Assembly: GCA_016745215.1 (NCBI GenBank)
Contig: CP050890.1
Coordinates: 3,162,001-3,226,000, forward strand
DNA length: 64,000 bases
Direction of reading: 5' to 3'
From: Thiohalocapsa sp. PB-PSB1
GTDB lineage: Bacteria > Pseudomonadota > Gammaproteobacteria > Chromatiales > Chromatiaceae
How positions within the stretch are numbered: the stretch's first letter is position 1; every line of letters begins with the position of its first letter. The position numbers and the translations under genes were made by a program. The notes below the pieces were generated by a model. It made no database searches, was not told the origin of the DNA, and was given only the letters and a program-made list of their open reading frames with translations. Positions 43,896 through 53,582 of the stretch are shown in pieces.

Positions 43896-46730
43896 ATGAG
43901 CAACAATCACCGTTCAGCGTCAACGAAAAGCGGCACCACCAGGCCAAAGGGCGCGCATCCGTCAACTTTGCCGAAGCGGATTACGCGAAGCATCGTAGCT
44001 TTCTCGCTTGACCACCCCAAGCGCATTGTCCAATTGATGGTCGGATGCGCCTTGGTGCTGGCGCTGCTGGCAGCGTTGCCAAGTCTATGGCCGCAGACGT
44101 TCCCCTGGCTCAACACGCTGCAGGTGGACACCGATCCCGAGAACATGCTGAGTGCCGACGAACCGACGCGGCAACTGCACAACCGCATGAAGAAAGTGTT
44201 CGGTGTCTACGACCTGCTGGTCGTGGGTATCGTCAACGAAGATCACCCGCACGGCGTCTTCAACGTTGAATCGCTGGGGAGAATCCATGAGCTGACAGAG
44301 CTTGCAAGGACTCTGTACTGGCCCGATCCGGATTATCCCGAGCGCAGAATTGGAGTGCGCGCGGCGGAACTGATCGCACCTTCCAGCGTTGACTATATCA
44401 CGCATGAGGGGCAGGGCACGATTCGCTTCGAATGGCTGATGCCGACGCCTCCCGCCACCGAAAAGGAGGCCCTGGAGATACGCCAACGGGCAATGAGCAT
44501 CCCGCTGATGCACGGCACGTTGATTTCCCAGGATGGCCAGGCCTTGTGCCTTTACCTGCCGCTGACATCGAAGGACATCAGCTATCGTGTCTACGATGCC
44601 CTGCGGGACAAGATCGCCACGTTCGACGGTGATGATCAGTTCCATATCACCGGGCTGCCGGTGGCCGAAGATGCCTTCGGCATCGAAATGTTCATTCAGA
44701 TGGCCATCTCGGCGCCGGCCGCAATGCTGGTCATCTTTCTGCTGATGCTCGCGTTCTTCCGAAAGCTGGCATTCGTGACTGCACCGATGATCGTGGCCTT
44801 GGTCTCGGTCATCGCCACCATGGCGCTGCTCGTCATAAGTGGTAAGACCGTCCACATCATGAGCTCGATGATTCCAATTTTCATCATGCCCATTGCGGTG
44901 CTTGATGCCGTACACATCCTGTCCGGCTATTTTGACAGCGCCAATGGCCAGCGGGAACGGCGCAGCATTGTCGAGGAGTTGATGGACAAACTTGCGACTC
45001 CCATGTTCTTCACCTCGATCACCACCGCTGCTGGCTTCCTCTCCCTCAGCCTGGTGCCGATCCCGCCGGTTCAGGTGTTCGGCGTCTTCGTGGCACTCGG
45101 AGTCATGCTGGCCTGGCTGCTGTCGATTAGCTTCATCCCTGCCTACATCTTGTTGCTGAACTTGGCCCAGCTCCCAAGGTTCGGGCCGGCCGAACGGGGC
45201 AACGACTCTATGCTGGGGCGTAGCATGCTGTGGTTTGGCCGCTGTACCCAGCGGTATCACTACCTCATCTTGGCGGCAGCATTGCTCTGTACCGCCCTTG
45301 GGGTGTATGGCATAATGCAGATTCGCATCAATGACAATCCGGTACGGTGGTTCGGCCAAACGCACCCGATACGTGTGGCCGACGCGGTTCTCAACCGGCA
45401 TTTCGGTGGCACCTACATGGCCTATTTGACACTGCGGCCGGGCGACATGGAAACGACCCTGCAGGATTATCGCGCGGAGCTCAGACCACGCATCAAGGCA
45501 GCCGCCGCGGAATGGGCACTCGATCGGCACCAGGCCGCGCTGCTTGCCGCTTTCCAGACCAACCTTGACAGCACCGAAGCAGGGAGTATCAGCGCCCTGC
45601 TCGCCGAGCTCAGTACCGATGTGGAGCGCCGCCTGGACAGCGCCGACGGGGACGACCTGGTTCTTTGGGACGCCATCGCAGGTCTTCTGGAGGCCGAGCG
45701 ACAGCGCCTGCAAGTGTTCAAGCAGCCGGAGGTGTTGGAGTACATGCTGGCGCTGCAGACGCATCTATTGGAAACGGGCATTGTGGGCAAGAGCGTCTCG
45801 GTTGCCGACTTTGTCCGCACGGTCCATCGGGAGCTGATGAGCGGGGAGGCCGATGCCTACCGCATTCCCGACCGTGCGGATGCCGTGGCCCAGACCTTGG
45901 TCAGCTATCAGAACAGCCATCGGCCGGAGGATTTGTGGCGCTTCGTCACGCCCGATTTCACGATGGCGAACCTCTGGGTGCTGCTGCGCAGCGGCGACAA
46001 CCGCGACATGAAGGTGGTCATGGATGCTGTGGGCGCCTTCCTCGCCGCCCATCCTCCACCATACCATCTGCAGCACGAGTGGTTCGGCCTGACCTACATC
46101 AACGTCGCCTGGCAGGAAAAGATGGTCAGCGGCATGCAGCAGGCACTGCTCAGCGGCTTCTTGTTCGTACTGATCATGATGGTACTGCTCCTGCGCTCGG
46201 CACTTTGGGGGGTGCTCGCAATGCTGCCGCTGACGCTGACGATCGGCTTCATCTATGGCATCATCGGCCTTGTCGGCAAGGATTACGACATGCCCGTTGC
46301 GGTGCTGTCGTCGCTGGCGTTGGGCTTGGCGGTCGACTTCAGCATCCACTTCCTGGTCCGCACACGCGGTCTGTATCGTCTGACCGACAGTTGGGCCGAC
46401 TTGGTCCCGCGGGCGTTCGGCAAGCCGGCACGGGCCATCGCCCGCAACATGGCGGTGGTTTCGGTCGGGTTCCTACCGCTCTTGGCCGCGCCCTTGGTCC
46501 CCTACAACACAGTTGGCATTCTGATTGCGGCCATCCTGATTTCGTCGGGGGTCGCGACACTGCTGTTGCTGCCGGTGCTGCTGAAGTGCTTCGAGTCCTG
46601 GTTCTTTCCGCATCGCGACCCGCGCCGCACCACCGCCTTCGGGCTCGGAGACAGCATCTTCGTCGGGATCGTCATGGTGGTCCTGGTGCAGGTAAACTTG
46701 ACCCAGTACCTGGACATTGGTTGGCCATAG
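43896..46730 (+). CDS. RND/MMPL-family exporter
   Basis: A 944-residue inner-membrane transporter of the predicted RND-superfamily exporter (MMPL/patched-like) type. TM1 is at about residues 45-65, followed by a periplasmic loop beginning LNTLQVDTDPENMLSADEPTRQLHNRMKKVFG. A TM2-6 bundle contains SMIPIFIMPIAVLDAVHILSGYF. After a second loop comes a second TM bundle with GKDYDMPVAVLSSLALGLAVDFSIHFLVRTR (the GxxxD-type proton relay). It is the first gene of a three-gene unit with a LolA-like protein and an outer-membrane protein. This suggests an envelope-spanning lipid or hydrophobe export route; substrate unknown. Confidence 0.87.
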   Translation: MSNNHRSASTKSGTTRPKGAHPSTLPKRITRSIVAFSLDHPKRIVQLMVGCALVLALLAALPSLWPQTFPWLNTLQVDTDPENMLSADEPTRQLHNRMKKVFGVYDLLVVGIVNEDHPHGVFNVESLGRIHELTELARTLYWPDPDYPERRIGVRAAELIAPSSVDYITHEGQGTIRFEWLMPTPPATEKEALEIRQRAMSIPLMHGTLISQDGQALCLYLPLTSKDISYRVYDALRDKIATFDGDDQFHITGLPVAEDAFGIEMFIQMAISAPAAMLVIFLLMLAFFRKLAFVTAPMIVALVSVIATMALLVISGKTVHIMSSMIPIFIMPIAVLDAVHILSGYFDSANGQRERRSIVEELMDKLATPMFFTSITTAAGFLSLSLVPIPPVQVFGVFVALGVMLAWLLSISFIPAYILLLNLAQLPRFGPAERGNDSMLGRSMLWFGRCTQRYHYLILAAALLCTALGVYGIMQIRINDNPVRWFGQTHPIRVADAVLNRHFGGTYMAYLTLRPGDMETTLQDYRAELRPRIKAAAAEWALDRHQAALLAAFQTNLDSTEAGSISALLAELSTDVERRLDSADGDDLVLWDAIAGLLEAERQRLQVFKQPEVLEYMLALQTHLLETGIVGKSVSVADFVRTVHRELMSGEADAYRIPDRADAVAQTLVSYQNSHRPEDLWRFVTPDFTMANLWVLLRSGDNRDMKVVMDAVGAFLAAHPPPYHLQHEWFGLTYINVAWQEKMVSGMQQALLSGFLFVLIMMVLLLRSALWGVLAMLPLTLTIGFIYGIIGLVGKDYDMPVAVLSSLALGLAVDFSIHFLVRTRGLYRLTDSWADLVPRAFGKPARAIARNMAVVSVGFLPLLAAPLVPYNTVGILIAAILISSGVATLLLLPVLLKCFESWFFPHRDPRRTTAFGLGDSIFVGIVMVVLVQVNLTQYLDIGWP

Positions 46731-46821
46731 CTGGTCTGGCCGCCCGCTGCACTCCTTGTCGGCATTTTGGCAGTTCACTTCCTGGTAGTGAATCAACTTG
46801 TTAACAATCAAGAGCAAGACT

Positions 46822-47640
46822 ATGAAACAATTTGAACTTCTCCTTTTCAGCGCAGCGATTGCCACGCTCCTTCCGAGCCTGCCGACGACGGCCGCCGGGG
46901 CACCCCGGGTCGAGGATATCGTCCGCAAGGCCAACTGTGCGGCCTACTATCAAGGAGAGGATGGCCGCGCGGAGGTCTCGATGCGGATTACCGACGCGCA
47001 GGGCCGCGAGCGCAGGCGCGAATTGACGGTGCTGCGCAGGGACGACGGACCGGACCGCGGGGGCAACGGCTGCAAGGTGCAGAAATACTATGTCTATCTG
47101 CGCCGCCCCGCGGATTTGAAGAATACCGTCTTCATGGCCTGGAAACAGCCTGCGGGCAGCGATGAGCGCTGGTTGTACCTCCCGGCACTGGATGTGGTCA
47201 AGCGGATCGCGGCCAGCGATAAGCGCACGAGCTTCGTCGGCTCGGACTTCTATTACGAGGACATTACCGGCCGCGACATCACCGCAGACCGGCACAAGCT
47301 GGAGCGGACCACGGAGCAATATCATGTGCTGAAGTCAACCCCCCGACCGGACGAACGGGTGGAGTTCGCCTACTATCGAGTATGGATTCACCGCGACAGC
47401 CTCATCCCGGTCAAGGTCGAGTACTACAGGGCCAACGATGACCTTTATCGCGTCTATGAAGCACAGAAGGTCGAAACGATCCAGGGCCACCCGACCGTCG
47501 TGCAGTCGCGCATGCGCGACCTCGACAGCGGAGACCAGACGGTCCTGCACTTCAAGCGGGTCAAGTACGACATCGGCCTGCCGGCGAGCATCTTCACCGA
47601 GCGCTATCTGCGCCAAGCACCGGCGCAGTATCTGCGTTAA
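46822..47640 (+). CDS. Outer-membrane lipoprotein-sorting (LolA-like) periplasmic protein
   Basis: A 272-residue protein with a signal peptide (KQFELLLFSAAIATLLPSLPTTAAGAP) and a LolA-like fold pattern (DIVRKANCAAYYQGEDGRAEVSMRITDAQGRERRRELTVLRR, KYYVYLRRPADLKNTVFMAWKQPAGSDERWLYLPALDVVKRIAASDK). Such proteins sit next to MMPL exporters and probably carry hydrophobic cargo across the periplasm. The upstream in-frame ATG at 46798 is less likely because it precedes the signal peptide by charged residues. The stop overlaps the next start (TAATG). Confidence 0.85.
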   Translation: MKQFELLLFSAAIATLLPSLPTTAAGAPRVEDIVRKANCAAYYQGEDGRAEVSMRITDAQGRERRRELTVLRRDDGPDRGGNGCKVQKYYVYLRRPADLKNTVFMAWKQPAGSDERWLYLPALDVVKRIAASDKRTSFVGSDFYYEDITGRDITADRHKLERTTEQYHVLKSTPRPDERVEFAYYRVWIHRDSLIPVKVEYYRANDDLYRVYEAQKVETIQGHPTVVQSRMRDLDSGDQTVLHFKRVKYDIGLPASIFTERYLRQAPAQYLR

Positions 47641-49205
47641 TGCCCAAGCCGCGCACCGATCGGGCCGCAGGCGTGCCGCAACGCGCCTGCCGCAGCATTA
47701 TCGCGGCGCAGGAGGCGGCTGACGCCGCCGGCGGCGCAACATGCCGCCCTCGACGGTCCGACCAGAACCGGAACGGCCGTCTTGGTTGCGGCCTGATCGC
47801 CATTCTGACGCTGTTGTGGTCATTCGCGGTGCCGCAAGCCGTCGCCGACGAGCCGGCACTGCCGGAGGGGCTCGGCCCGGCCGATGCCGAGCCCGCGCTT
47901 CCGTCGGGGCTCGGCCCAGCCGATGCCGAGCCCGCGCTTCCGTCGGGGCTCGGTACTCCATCGCCGCCACCCTCGATGGTCTCTTCCCCAGCACTGATGC
48001 TGGACTGGTCCGGCTTCCTGGATGTCCGTGCCGGCTGGCGACTGCGGAGCGACCCGGCGCAGCGGTCGCGATCCCTCAGCGAGGCTCGGCTGCAGCTGCA
48101 GCTGGACGGCCGCAGCGATCGGATCGAATTCCGCTTAGTCGGCGATCTCATCTACGACGATCTGAGCGACACGGACGGGATCGATCTCCAGACCGGGGAG
48201 GGGCCGATCGATCTGCGCGAGGCCAATGCGGCTTGGCGTCCGGACCCGTTGATGGATATCAAGGTCGGACGCCAAGTCCTGAGCTGGGGCACCGGCGATC
48301 TGGTCTTCATCAACGACCTGTTTCCGAAGGACTATCGGGCATTCTTCCTGGGCCGCGACATCGAATACCTGAAGGCACCGTCGGATGCCGGCAAGGTCTC
48401 GCTATTCTTCGGAGGCGCCAATCTGGACTTGGTCTACATGCCGACGTTCGAGCCCGACCGCTTCATCGACGGGTCTCGGCTCTCCTTCTTCAATCCGTTC
48501 GTCGGCCAGCCTGCGGGCCGCAGCAACAGGCTGCGCGTCCGTAAACCCAAGGGCCCGGAATTCGCCATGCGCCTCTACGGCAACATCGGTGCCTATGAGC
48601 TCGCGGCCTACGGCTATCACGGCTACTGGAAAAGTCCCGCCGGCTACATCCCGCCTTGGGATGCCGCGATCTTCCCGGCCCTGTCCGTTTACGGCTTCAG
48701 CGTGCGCGGACAGGGCCTCGGCGGCATCGCCAATCTCGAGGCCGGCTATTACGACTCGCGCGATGATCGGGATGGCGATGATCCCCTGGTCCGCAACAGC
48801 GAGTTGCGCGTTCTGGTCGGCTATCAGCGGGAGCTGATCCGCGATTTCACGCTCGGTATCCAGAGTGAGTTGGAGCATATGCTCGACTACGGCGGCTATC
48901 GCCAGGGCCTTCCGTCCGGCGCGCCGGTCATGGACCGTAACCGCTACCTGTTGACGCTGCGCCTGAATCGCCAGCTGCTCGATCAGGATCTGACGCTGTC
49001 GCTGTTTACCTTCTATTCCCCGACCGATCAGGACGCCTATCTGCGTCCTCGGCTCCACTACCGGCTGAACGACTACCTGTCGTGGGAGATCGGGGCCAAC
49101 CTCTTCTTCGGCAACCGCCGGGACACCTTCTTCGGACAGCTGCAGGACAACAGCAATCTCTACTTCGCCATCCGCGGCAGCTTTGCAGCTGGTGTCCGTC
49201 CCTAG
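47640..49205 (+). CDS. Outer-membrane porin-like protein of the exporter operon
   Basis: A 521-residue protein. A hydrophobic export signal lies at residues about 48-70 (GCGLIAILTLLWSFAVPQAVADE), so the true start may be an internal codon rather than ATG 47640. After it come three copies of a 13-residue repeat (EPALPSGLGPADA), then a beta-rich body with alternating patterns (LMLDWSGFLDVRAGWRL, RIEFRLVGDLIYDDL, LSWGTGDLVFINDLFPKDY) ending in Phe-rich strands (FAIRGSFAAGVRP). It resembles alginate-export/DUF1302-like barrels, but the family is not certain. The last gene of the unit. Confidence 0.75.
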   Translation: MPKPRTDRAAGVPQRACRSIIAAQEAADAAGGATCRPRRSDQNRNGRLGCGLIAILTLLWSFAVPQAVADEPALPEGLGPADAEPALPSGLGPADAEPALPSGLGTPSPPPSMVSSPALMLDWSGFLDVRAGWRLRSDPAQRSRSLSEARLQLQLDGRSDRIEFRLVGDLIYDDLSDTDGIDLQTGEGPIDLREANAAWRPDPLMDIKVGRQVLSWGTGDLVFINDLFPKDYRAFFLGRDIEYLKAPSDAGKVSLFFGGANLDLVYMPTFEPDRFIDGSRLSFFNPFVGQPAGRSNRLRVRKPKGPEFAMRLYGNIGAYELAAYGYHGYWKSPAGYIPPWDAAIFPALSVYGFSVRGQGLGGIANLEAGYYDSRDDRDGDDPLVRNSELRVLVGYQRELIRDFTLGIQSELEHMLDYGGYRQGLPSGAPVMDRNRYLLTLRLNRQLLDQDLTLSLFTFYSPTDQDAYLRPRLHYRLNDYLSWEIGANLFFGNRRDTFFGQLQDNSNLYFAIRGSFAAGVRP

Positions 49206-49302
49206 GCGGGCGTCACGCTAGGCTGTCGAAATGTCCTGAGTTTTGATGCCAAACCGATTCCAGGTCATGGATTGCATCATCGAACGCAGTGGGGAAGCCT
49301 AA

Positions 49303-49471
49303 TCGGTGTCGGGGTCGCTATCGGAATCGGAATCGAATCCGCTCATCGATCAAATCAGCCAGCTCGATACTAATTCCTAATTCCGACCTTGATACCGACT
49401 CCGACACCGACTAAGCATCCATAAACCGGGAAGCTCTTGTTTTAGTGAGACGGCAGATTTCGACAGCCTAG
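49303..49471. repeat. 169-bp dispersed imperfect palindromic repeat, copy 2
   Basis: Matches 12233-12401 nearly base for base. In this copy the pairing between TCGGTGTCGGGGTCGCTATC and GATACCGACTCCGACACCGA is especially good, showing that the element is a long hairpin. Confidence 0.8.
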
Positions 49472-49890
49472 CGTCACGGCCCCCCGGGACGACCAAGCGT
49501 GCATGCGCGCGGCACCGGTCGGTCGCGACCGTCGCCCACGCGGGGCGCGCCGCGCGCCAGCGGACTGCCGATGTCGGCGGTGCTGACGCGGGCTTGGCGA
49601 TGGATGGCCCGTTGCAGAACTCCTGACACCGCGAAATTTTGAATGCGACGATTCGGCCGTCAATATGCCGGAGCAACCATGCACCTACCCCCTAAGCTGT
49701 GGGCTTCGAGACAAAAATCGGCTTCCTGCGGCTCAAAAAGAAATATCGAGCCTCCAGTTTAAATATCGTTCTGCCAAGAAGTATCTGCACACACTGTGCG
49801 AGGATGCCGGCAGAGTGGCTGGAGCTTCTGATGATGTGAGCCCTGATGACTAATGGCAGAACGATACAGATATTGCATAGAGTGAAGCTC

Positions 49891-50264
49891 GATACATCAG
49901 GAGTTCGGCGTTGTTGCTGGACGCCATCGCCGCCGCCGCTGACGCCTCCAACGCAACACCAGCTCGGTCTTCGCCCGCCCGGTAGAACGAAGGAGCCAGG
50001 TTTGGGCACGCGCTTGCCAGCGCCTTCTCGAAGCCATTGTATCCTATTTTTTACACAACAATTTATCTTTTAAAATCTGTTACTTAAATCAATATCTCAG
50101 GCCCCGGGCCGCGACAGACGCATGTTTCAGGCGAAAATCACCGTCTCCAGTGTAAAATCCGCTTTACACTTTGCACGGATACACGGCTCCCATCGAGACC
50201 GCCGCGATCGGCGTCGCGCATCGGAGCAGCCGGACGAGCTGCAGAAAAACCTTGAAAATCAATA
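49891..50264 (+). repeat. 374-bp direct repeat, copy A
   Basis: About 85% identical to 51595-51968. The best conserved part is AT-rich (TGTATCCTATTTTTTACAYAACAATTT and following, 50037-50095), and may hold a promoter. It lies upstream of the PEP-CTERM gene. Confidence 0.85.
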
Positions 50265-50432
50265 AGACGAGTCGAATTCATGACCGCTCGAGGGCAAGGC
50301 GAGGTCAATTGGGTGCGAATTTTGCATGTAAATTATAGCAGGTAGCGGAGGTCGCGCGTCGTCCGTCAGCCGGTGACGTCCGGCCGCCGCCCTGTGAGTC
50401 AGTCATACTTTTCAAACAAGAGAGGTCTTCCT

Positions 50433-51365
50433 GTGAAGCAAACAGCCGTTCATCTCGCCATCGCCAGTGCCTTGGCGCTCGGTGCCGCCGGTACCGCCCA
50501 AGCCAATTTCAAGGGCATTGCCATTAACCAGATCGAGAACTTCACCCTCACGAGCGACGGTACTTTCAATGTAGTCAATAGCTTTCTTGGGAGCACTGCC
50601 CAGGCGACCTGGGGTGCAAACTCCGAGAACAACGGTGTTGTCAACCCCCCATACGACCCGGAAGTCGCCGATTGCGGTCCGTCAGGCTGCAACTTCGGCG
50701 CGCCCGAGAACGCCTTCGTACAGCTCGCCGGTCCTGAACCGTTTGTAGGACAGAACTGGGCGCGTGGCGATGCGGTAATCTTCGAGCCAGACATCCTCAA
50801 TGGCGGTGCCGCCTCAAACGTGGCCGAGGTCGTCGCTGCGCCCGGCACCACTACGCCTGTGCCGGGGCAACCCAGCGCTAATGGCGTCAATACACTGGAC
50901 GCCCAATTCGATCTTACACTTAGTGGAGATCAAACGCTGACCTTCAACTTCGATTCCGAAATCTTCATGGAAGTCTGGACGGCGGACGAGAGTGCTAAGG
51001 GCGAATCCATCGTCCGGTCGGCGCTTGGCTTCGACATCACATTTACGCGGAACTCCACCGGAGATCAATTTACTTGGTCACCGGACGGCGAAGACCTTAA
51101 CTCTCCAGACTTCATCGACACGTCCGATCCATTCAGTCTGAATCAAGGGCTCGTCAGCTTCAATGGCGTCGGGAACGACACAATCGACGAAGGTCCAAGT
51201 AGATTCATGGCCTCGATCTTTTTGCCTGGTGACGATTACACCCTCGCGATCACCATGACGGAGAGCGCAACTGGGCGACAGGTACCGGTCCCGGCTACGA
51301 TCGCGCTGATCGGGGCAGGCCTACTCGGCCTCAGCATCGTGCGGCGCCGTCGATTCCAGGGCTGA
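50433..51365 (+). CDS. PEP-CTERM (exosortase-sorted) surface protein
   Basis: A 310-residue exported protein. The N-terminal signal peptide is KQTAVHLAIASALALGAAGTAQA. The C-terminus is a sorting signal: VPVPATIALIGAGLLGLSIVRRRR, the short motif plus TM helix plus Arg cluster read by exosortase. The mature part is acidic and beta-rich (FKGIAINQIENFTLTSDGTFNV, FDLTLSGDQTLTFNFDSEIFMEVWTA), resembling EDSAP-type exosortase-dependent surface proteins. GTG 50433 is chosen because AGAGG lies 7 bases upstream and the signal peptide begins there. No exosortase is in the window. Confidence 0.85.
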   Translation: MKQTAVHLAIASALALGAAGTAQANFKGIAINQIENFTLTSDGTFNVVNSFLGSTAQATWGANSENNGVVNPPYDPEVADCGPSGCNFGAPENAFVQLAGPEPFVGQNWARGDAVIFEPDILNGGAASNVAEVVAAPGTTTPVPGQPSANGVNTLDAQFDLTLSGDQTLTFNFDSEIFMEVWTADESAKGESIVRSALGFDITFTRNSTGDQFTWSPDGEDLNSPDFIDTSDPFSLNQGLVSFNGVGNDTIDEGPSRFMASIFLPGDDYTLAITMTESATGRQVPVPATIALIGAGLLGLSIVRRRRFQG

Positions 51366-52344
51366 TTCCGTCCCGTCCCGGCGAGGTCGCGGTGCAGGCA
51401 GGGAAACCTGCCTGCGCCCTTTCGCTAGACTAGATCGAGGCAACCGCAAGTCCTGTCAAGTGCCGCAACAGCCCGGCGGGCAGGCCGAGCGTTCTGACGG
51501 GGTGCAGGCGTAACGCCGGATTCGGATTGGTGAGACCTCCCCGGGATCGGGTGGGTTGAGATCCTCAGCGTATCCGCTCGTACAGTTTAAGCCTGATACG
51601 TCAGGAGTTCTGCGTTGTTGCTGGACGCCATCGCCACCGCCGCTAACGCCTCCAACGCAACATCGGCGCGGTCTTCGACCGCCCGGGAGAACGAAGGAGC
51701 CAGGCTTGGGCACGCGCTCGCTGGCGCCTTCTCCAGGCCAGTGTATCCTATTTTTTACATAACAATTTATCTTTTAAAATCTGTTACTTAAATCAATATC
51801 CCAGGCCCAGGGCCGCGACAGATGCAGGTTTCCGGCAAAAGTCACCGCTCCCAGTGTAATACCGGCCTTACGCTTTGTATGGATACACGACTCCCATCGA
51901 GACCGCCGAGATTGACGTCGCGCGACAGAGTAGCCGGGCGAGCCGCAGAAAAATTTTAAGAATCAATACTGCTTGTCCGCCTTCATTGTCAAGACAACCC
52001 GTCCATAGAGTGACTATGGGGGGATTGCCGCTTCGCGAAGGCGAACGAGAATCCGGCGCCAGTTGGTAGGTTTCTCTCCGGCAATCGCCTTAGACGTAAT
52101 CCCAAACACCCTTCCCTACACTTCGCCTCGAGAAAGTTGGTGCGCTTTGGTCTGCTCGCGTCGGCAAATACCACCGAGATCTCGCGACGGTTGATTGCAG
52201 GCAGTGCCGCTTAGTCCGCAGGCGGTTTGTCCTTGCTGTAGGAGCAGCTTTGTGTGCGTCTGATGGCTTCCAGCAACTCCTGTGCATAAGGTTGTGCAGC
52301 TGGACCAATGACCAGCTGTCAGCCAGCAACGGACAACTCATCAT
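51366..52344. other. Intergenic region after the PEP-CTERM gene
   Basis: No gene is recognised. It holds direct-repeat copy B without a downstream surface-protein gene, and further low-similarity debris up to the end of rnfH. Confidence 0.5.
51595..51968 (+). repeat. 374-bp direct repeat, copy B (orphan leader)
   Basis: Same length and order as copy A. It is followed by unrelated sequence, so it looks like the leader of a lost duplicate of the PEP-CTERM gene. Confidence 0.85.
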
Positions 52345-52617
52345 TCATGATGAATCATCCTGATCCCGTCGCGGAACGGTCTCCGGATCGGCGGTGATTG
52401 GTCGATAGATCTCCACCCGGTCTCCTTCCTTGATGGGGGCGTCGAGTTTGGCGAATTTGCCAAAAATGCCCACGCGCTGGTTGTCAAGGTCGATCTCCGG
52501 GTACTGCTTCAGCAGTCCAGAACGCTCAATGGCTTCGCGTACCGTGCTGGAGTCCGGAACATCGAGCTTGAGCCAGGTGCGTTTGAACTTGTCGGCATAG
52601 GCGACACCAATATGCAT
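52345..52617 (-). CDS. rnfH: RnfH, ubiquitin-like accessory protein
   Basis: A 90-residue RnfH-family protein (beta-grasp): HIGVAYADKFKRTWLKLDVPDSSTVREAIERSGLLKQYPEIDLDNQRVGIFGKFAKLDAPIKEGDRVEIYRPI. It is the last gene of the rnf cluster, 146 bp after rnfE. The exact role is unknown; it is conserved with Rnf in diazotrophs. Confidence 0.92.
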   Translation of the reverse strand: MHIGVAYADKFKRTWLKLDVPDSSTVREAIERSGLLKQYPEIDLDNQRVGIFGKFAKLDAPIKEGDRVEIYRPITADPETVPRRDQDDSS

Positions 52618-52763
52618 GATGGGTCTCCAGTAGAGTGCTGGGCCAGCAGAGTGCTGGGGGTCAGTGGATTCCTGGGATCAAGTTGCGAGGTCTCGACAGG
52701 GGAGGGCAGCGGTTCCTTTGGCATAGAATGACCAGCATGAAACGCTGCATGCCGACCGAGATG

Positions 52764-53486
52764 TCAAGCATTGCCCGCAACCACGGCCTGGCCTTCGGCT
52801 TTCGCGCCTCCCCGCCAGGTGGCCAGACGCCGATCAAGCAATCGCTTGCTGGCCAGCAGTACACCGAGGGCAATGAAACCCCCGGGCGGCAGGATTGCCA
52901 ACAGGAAGCCACGATAGTCCGGAATCAGGGTTAGTTCCAGAAAGCCCATGCCGTCGCCGAGCAGCATGGAGGCATTGGCGAACAAGGTTCCTGAGCCAAC
53001 CACTTCGCGCATGGTGCCGATGGCCACCAGCACCAATGTGAAGCCCAGCCCCATCATCAGTCCGTCGAAGACAGCCGGAAATACGCGATTGCGCGATGCG
53101 AAGGATTCGGCTCGGCCGAGGATGGCGCAGTTGGTGACGATGAGCGGAATGAACAGCCCAAGCACCTTGTGCAGATCGTGCATCCAGGCATTCATGCCTA
53201 AATCTACCAGGGTGACCAGCGTGGCGATGATCAGCACGAACACCGGGATGCGCACCTGGGGTGTGATCAGGCCACGCAACACCGAGATCAGCAGACCGGA
53301 CATGATCATCACAAAGCTGGTTGCCAAACCTAATCCAAGTCCATTGGTCGCAGTGCCGGTGACGGCCAACAATGGACAGAGGGCGAGCGATTGGGCCAGC
53401 ACCACATTGTTATTCCAAATGCCATCCTTGGCGATCCGACCCCAGTCGGTAGGAGATGGCTGCTGTTCGGTCTTGTCAGTGGTCAT
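52764..53486 (-). CDS. rnfE: RnfE membrane subunit
   Basis: A 240-residue membrane protein with six helices, homologous to RsxE/NqrD: IWNNNVVLAQSLALCPLLAVTGTATNGLGLG, GLFIPLIVTNCAILGRAESFASRN, GGFIALG. The two conserved Cys residues that help bind the membrane-embedded iron-sulfur cluster with RnfA are visible in SLALCPLL and VTNCAIL. 97 bp separate it from rnfG. Confidence 0.95.
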   Translation of the reverse strand: MTTDKTEQQPSPTDWGRIAKDGIWNNNVVLAQSLALCPLLAVTGTATNGLGLGLATSFVMIMSGLLISVLRGLITPQVRIPVFVLIIATLVTLVDLGMNAWMHDLHKVLGLFIPLIVTNCAILGRAESFASRNRVFPAVFDGLMMGLGFTLVLVAIGTMREVVGSGTLFANASMLLGDGMGFLELTLIPDYRGFLLAILPPGGFIALGVLLASKRLLDRRLATWRGGAKAEGQAVVAGNA

Positions 53487-53582
53487 GTTCAGGTCCTGTC
53501 AGTGAAGGTTCGGATGAACGCGCCAGGGCAATGGCCGCGGAGACTGTTCTCAGCACAGAAGCGACCCATTGCTCGCGTCTCT

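Larger units (their letters stand above)
49206..50432. other. Long intergenic region before the PEP-CTERM gene
   Basis: No gene is recognised in 1.2 kb. It contains the second 169-bp palindromic repeat and the first copy of a 374-bp direct repeat. Short open frames on both strands here are not conserved between the two repeat copies. The last 170 bp form the leader of the PEP-CTERM gene. Confidence 0.5.

Noticed and set aside
44085..45764. 559-residue minus-strand frame opposite the RND exporter
   Set aside because: Gln/His/Arg-rich composition typical of an antisense shadow. The plus-strand gene has clear RND motifs throughout.
47741..48544. Arg/Pro-rich 267-residue frame inside the outer-membrane protein gene
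   Set aside because: High-GC shadow of the real gene in another frame: no domain, biased composition, and the 13-residue repeat belongs to the true frame.
49692..51713. Similar short minus-strand frames in the two 374-bp repeats as a protein family
   Set aside because: They share only the first about 40 residues, end at different places, and lack a start context. They are explained by the DNA repeat itself.
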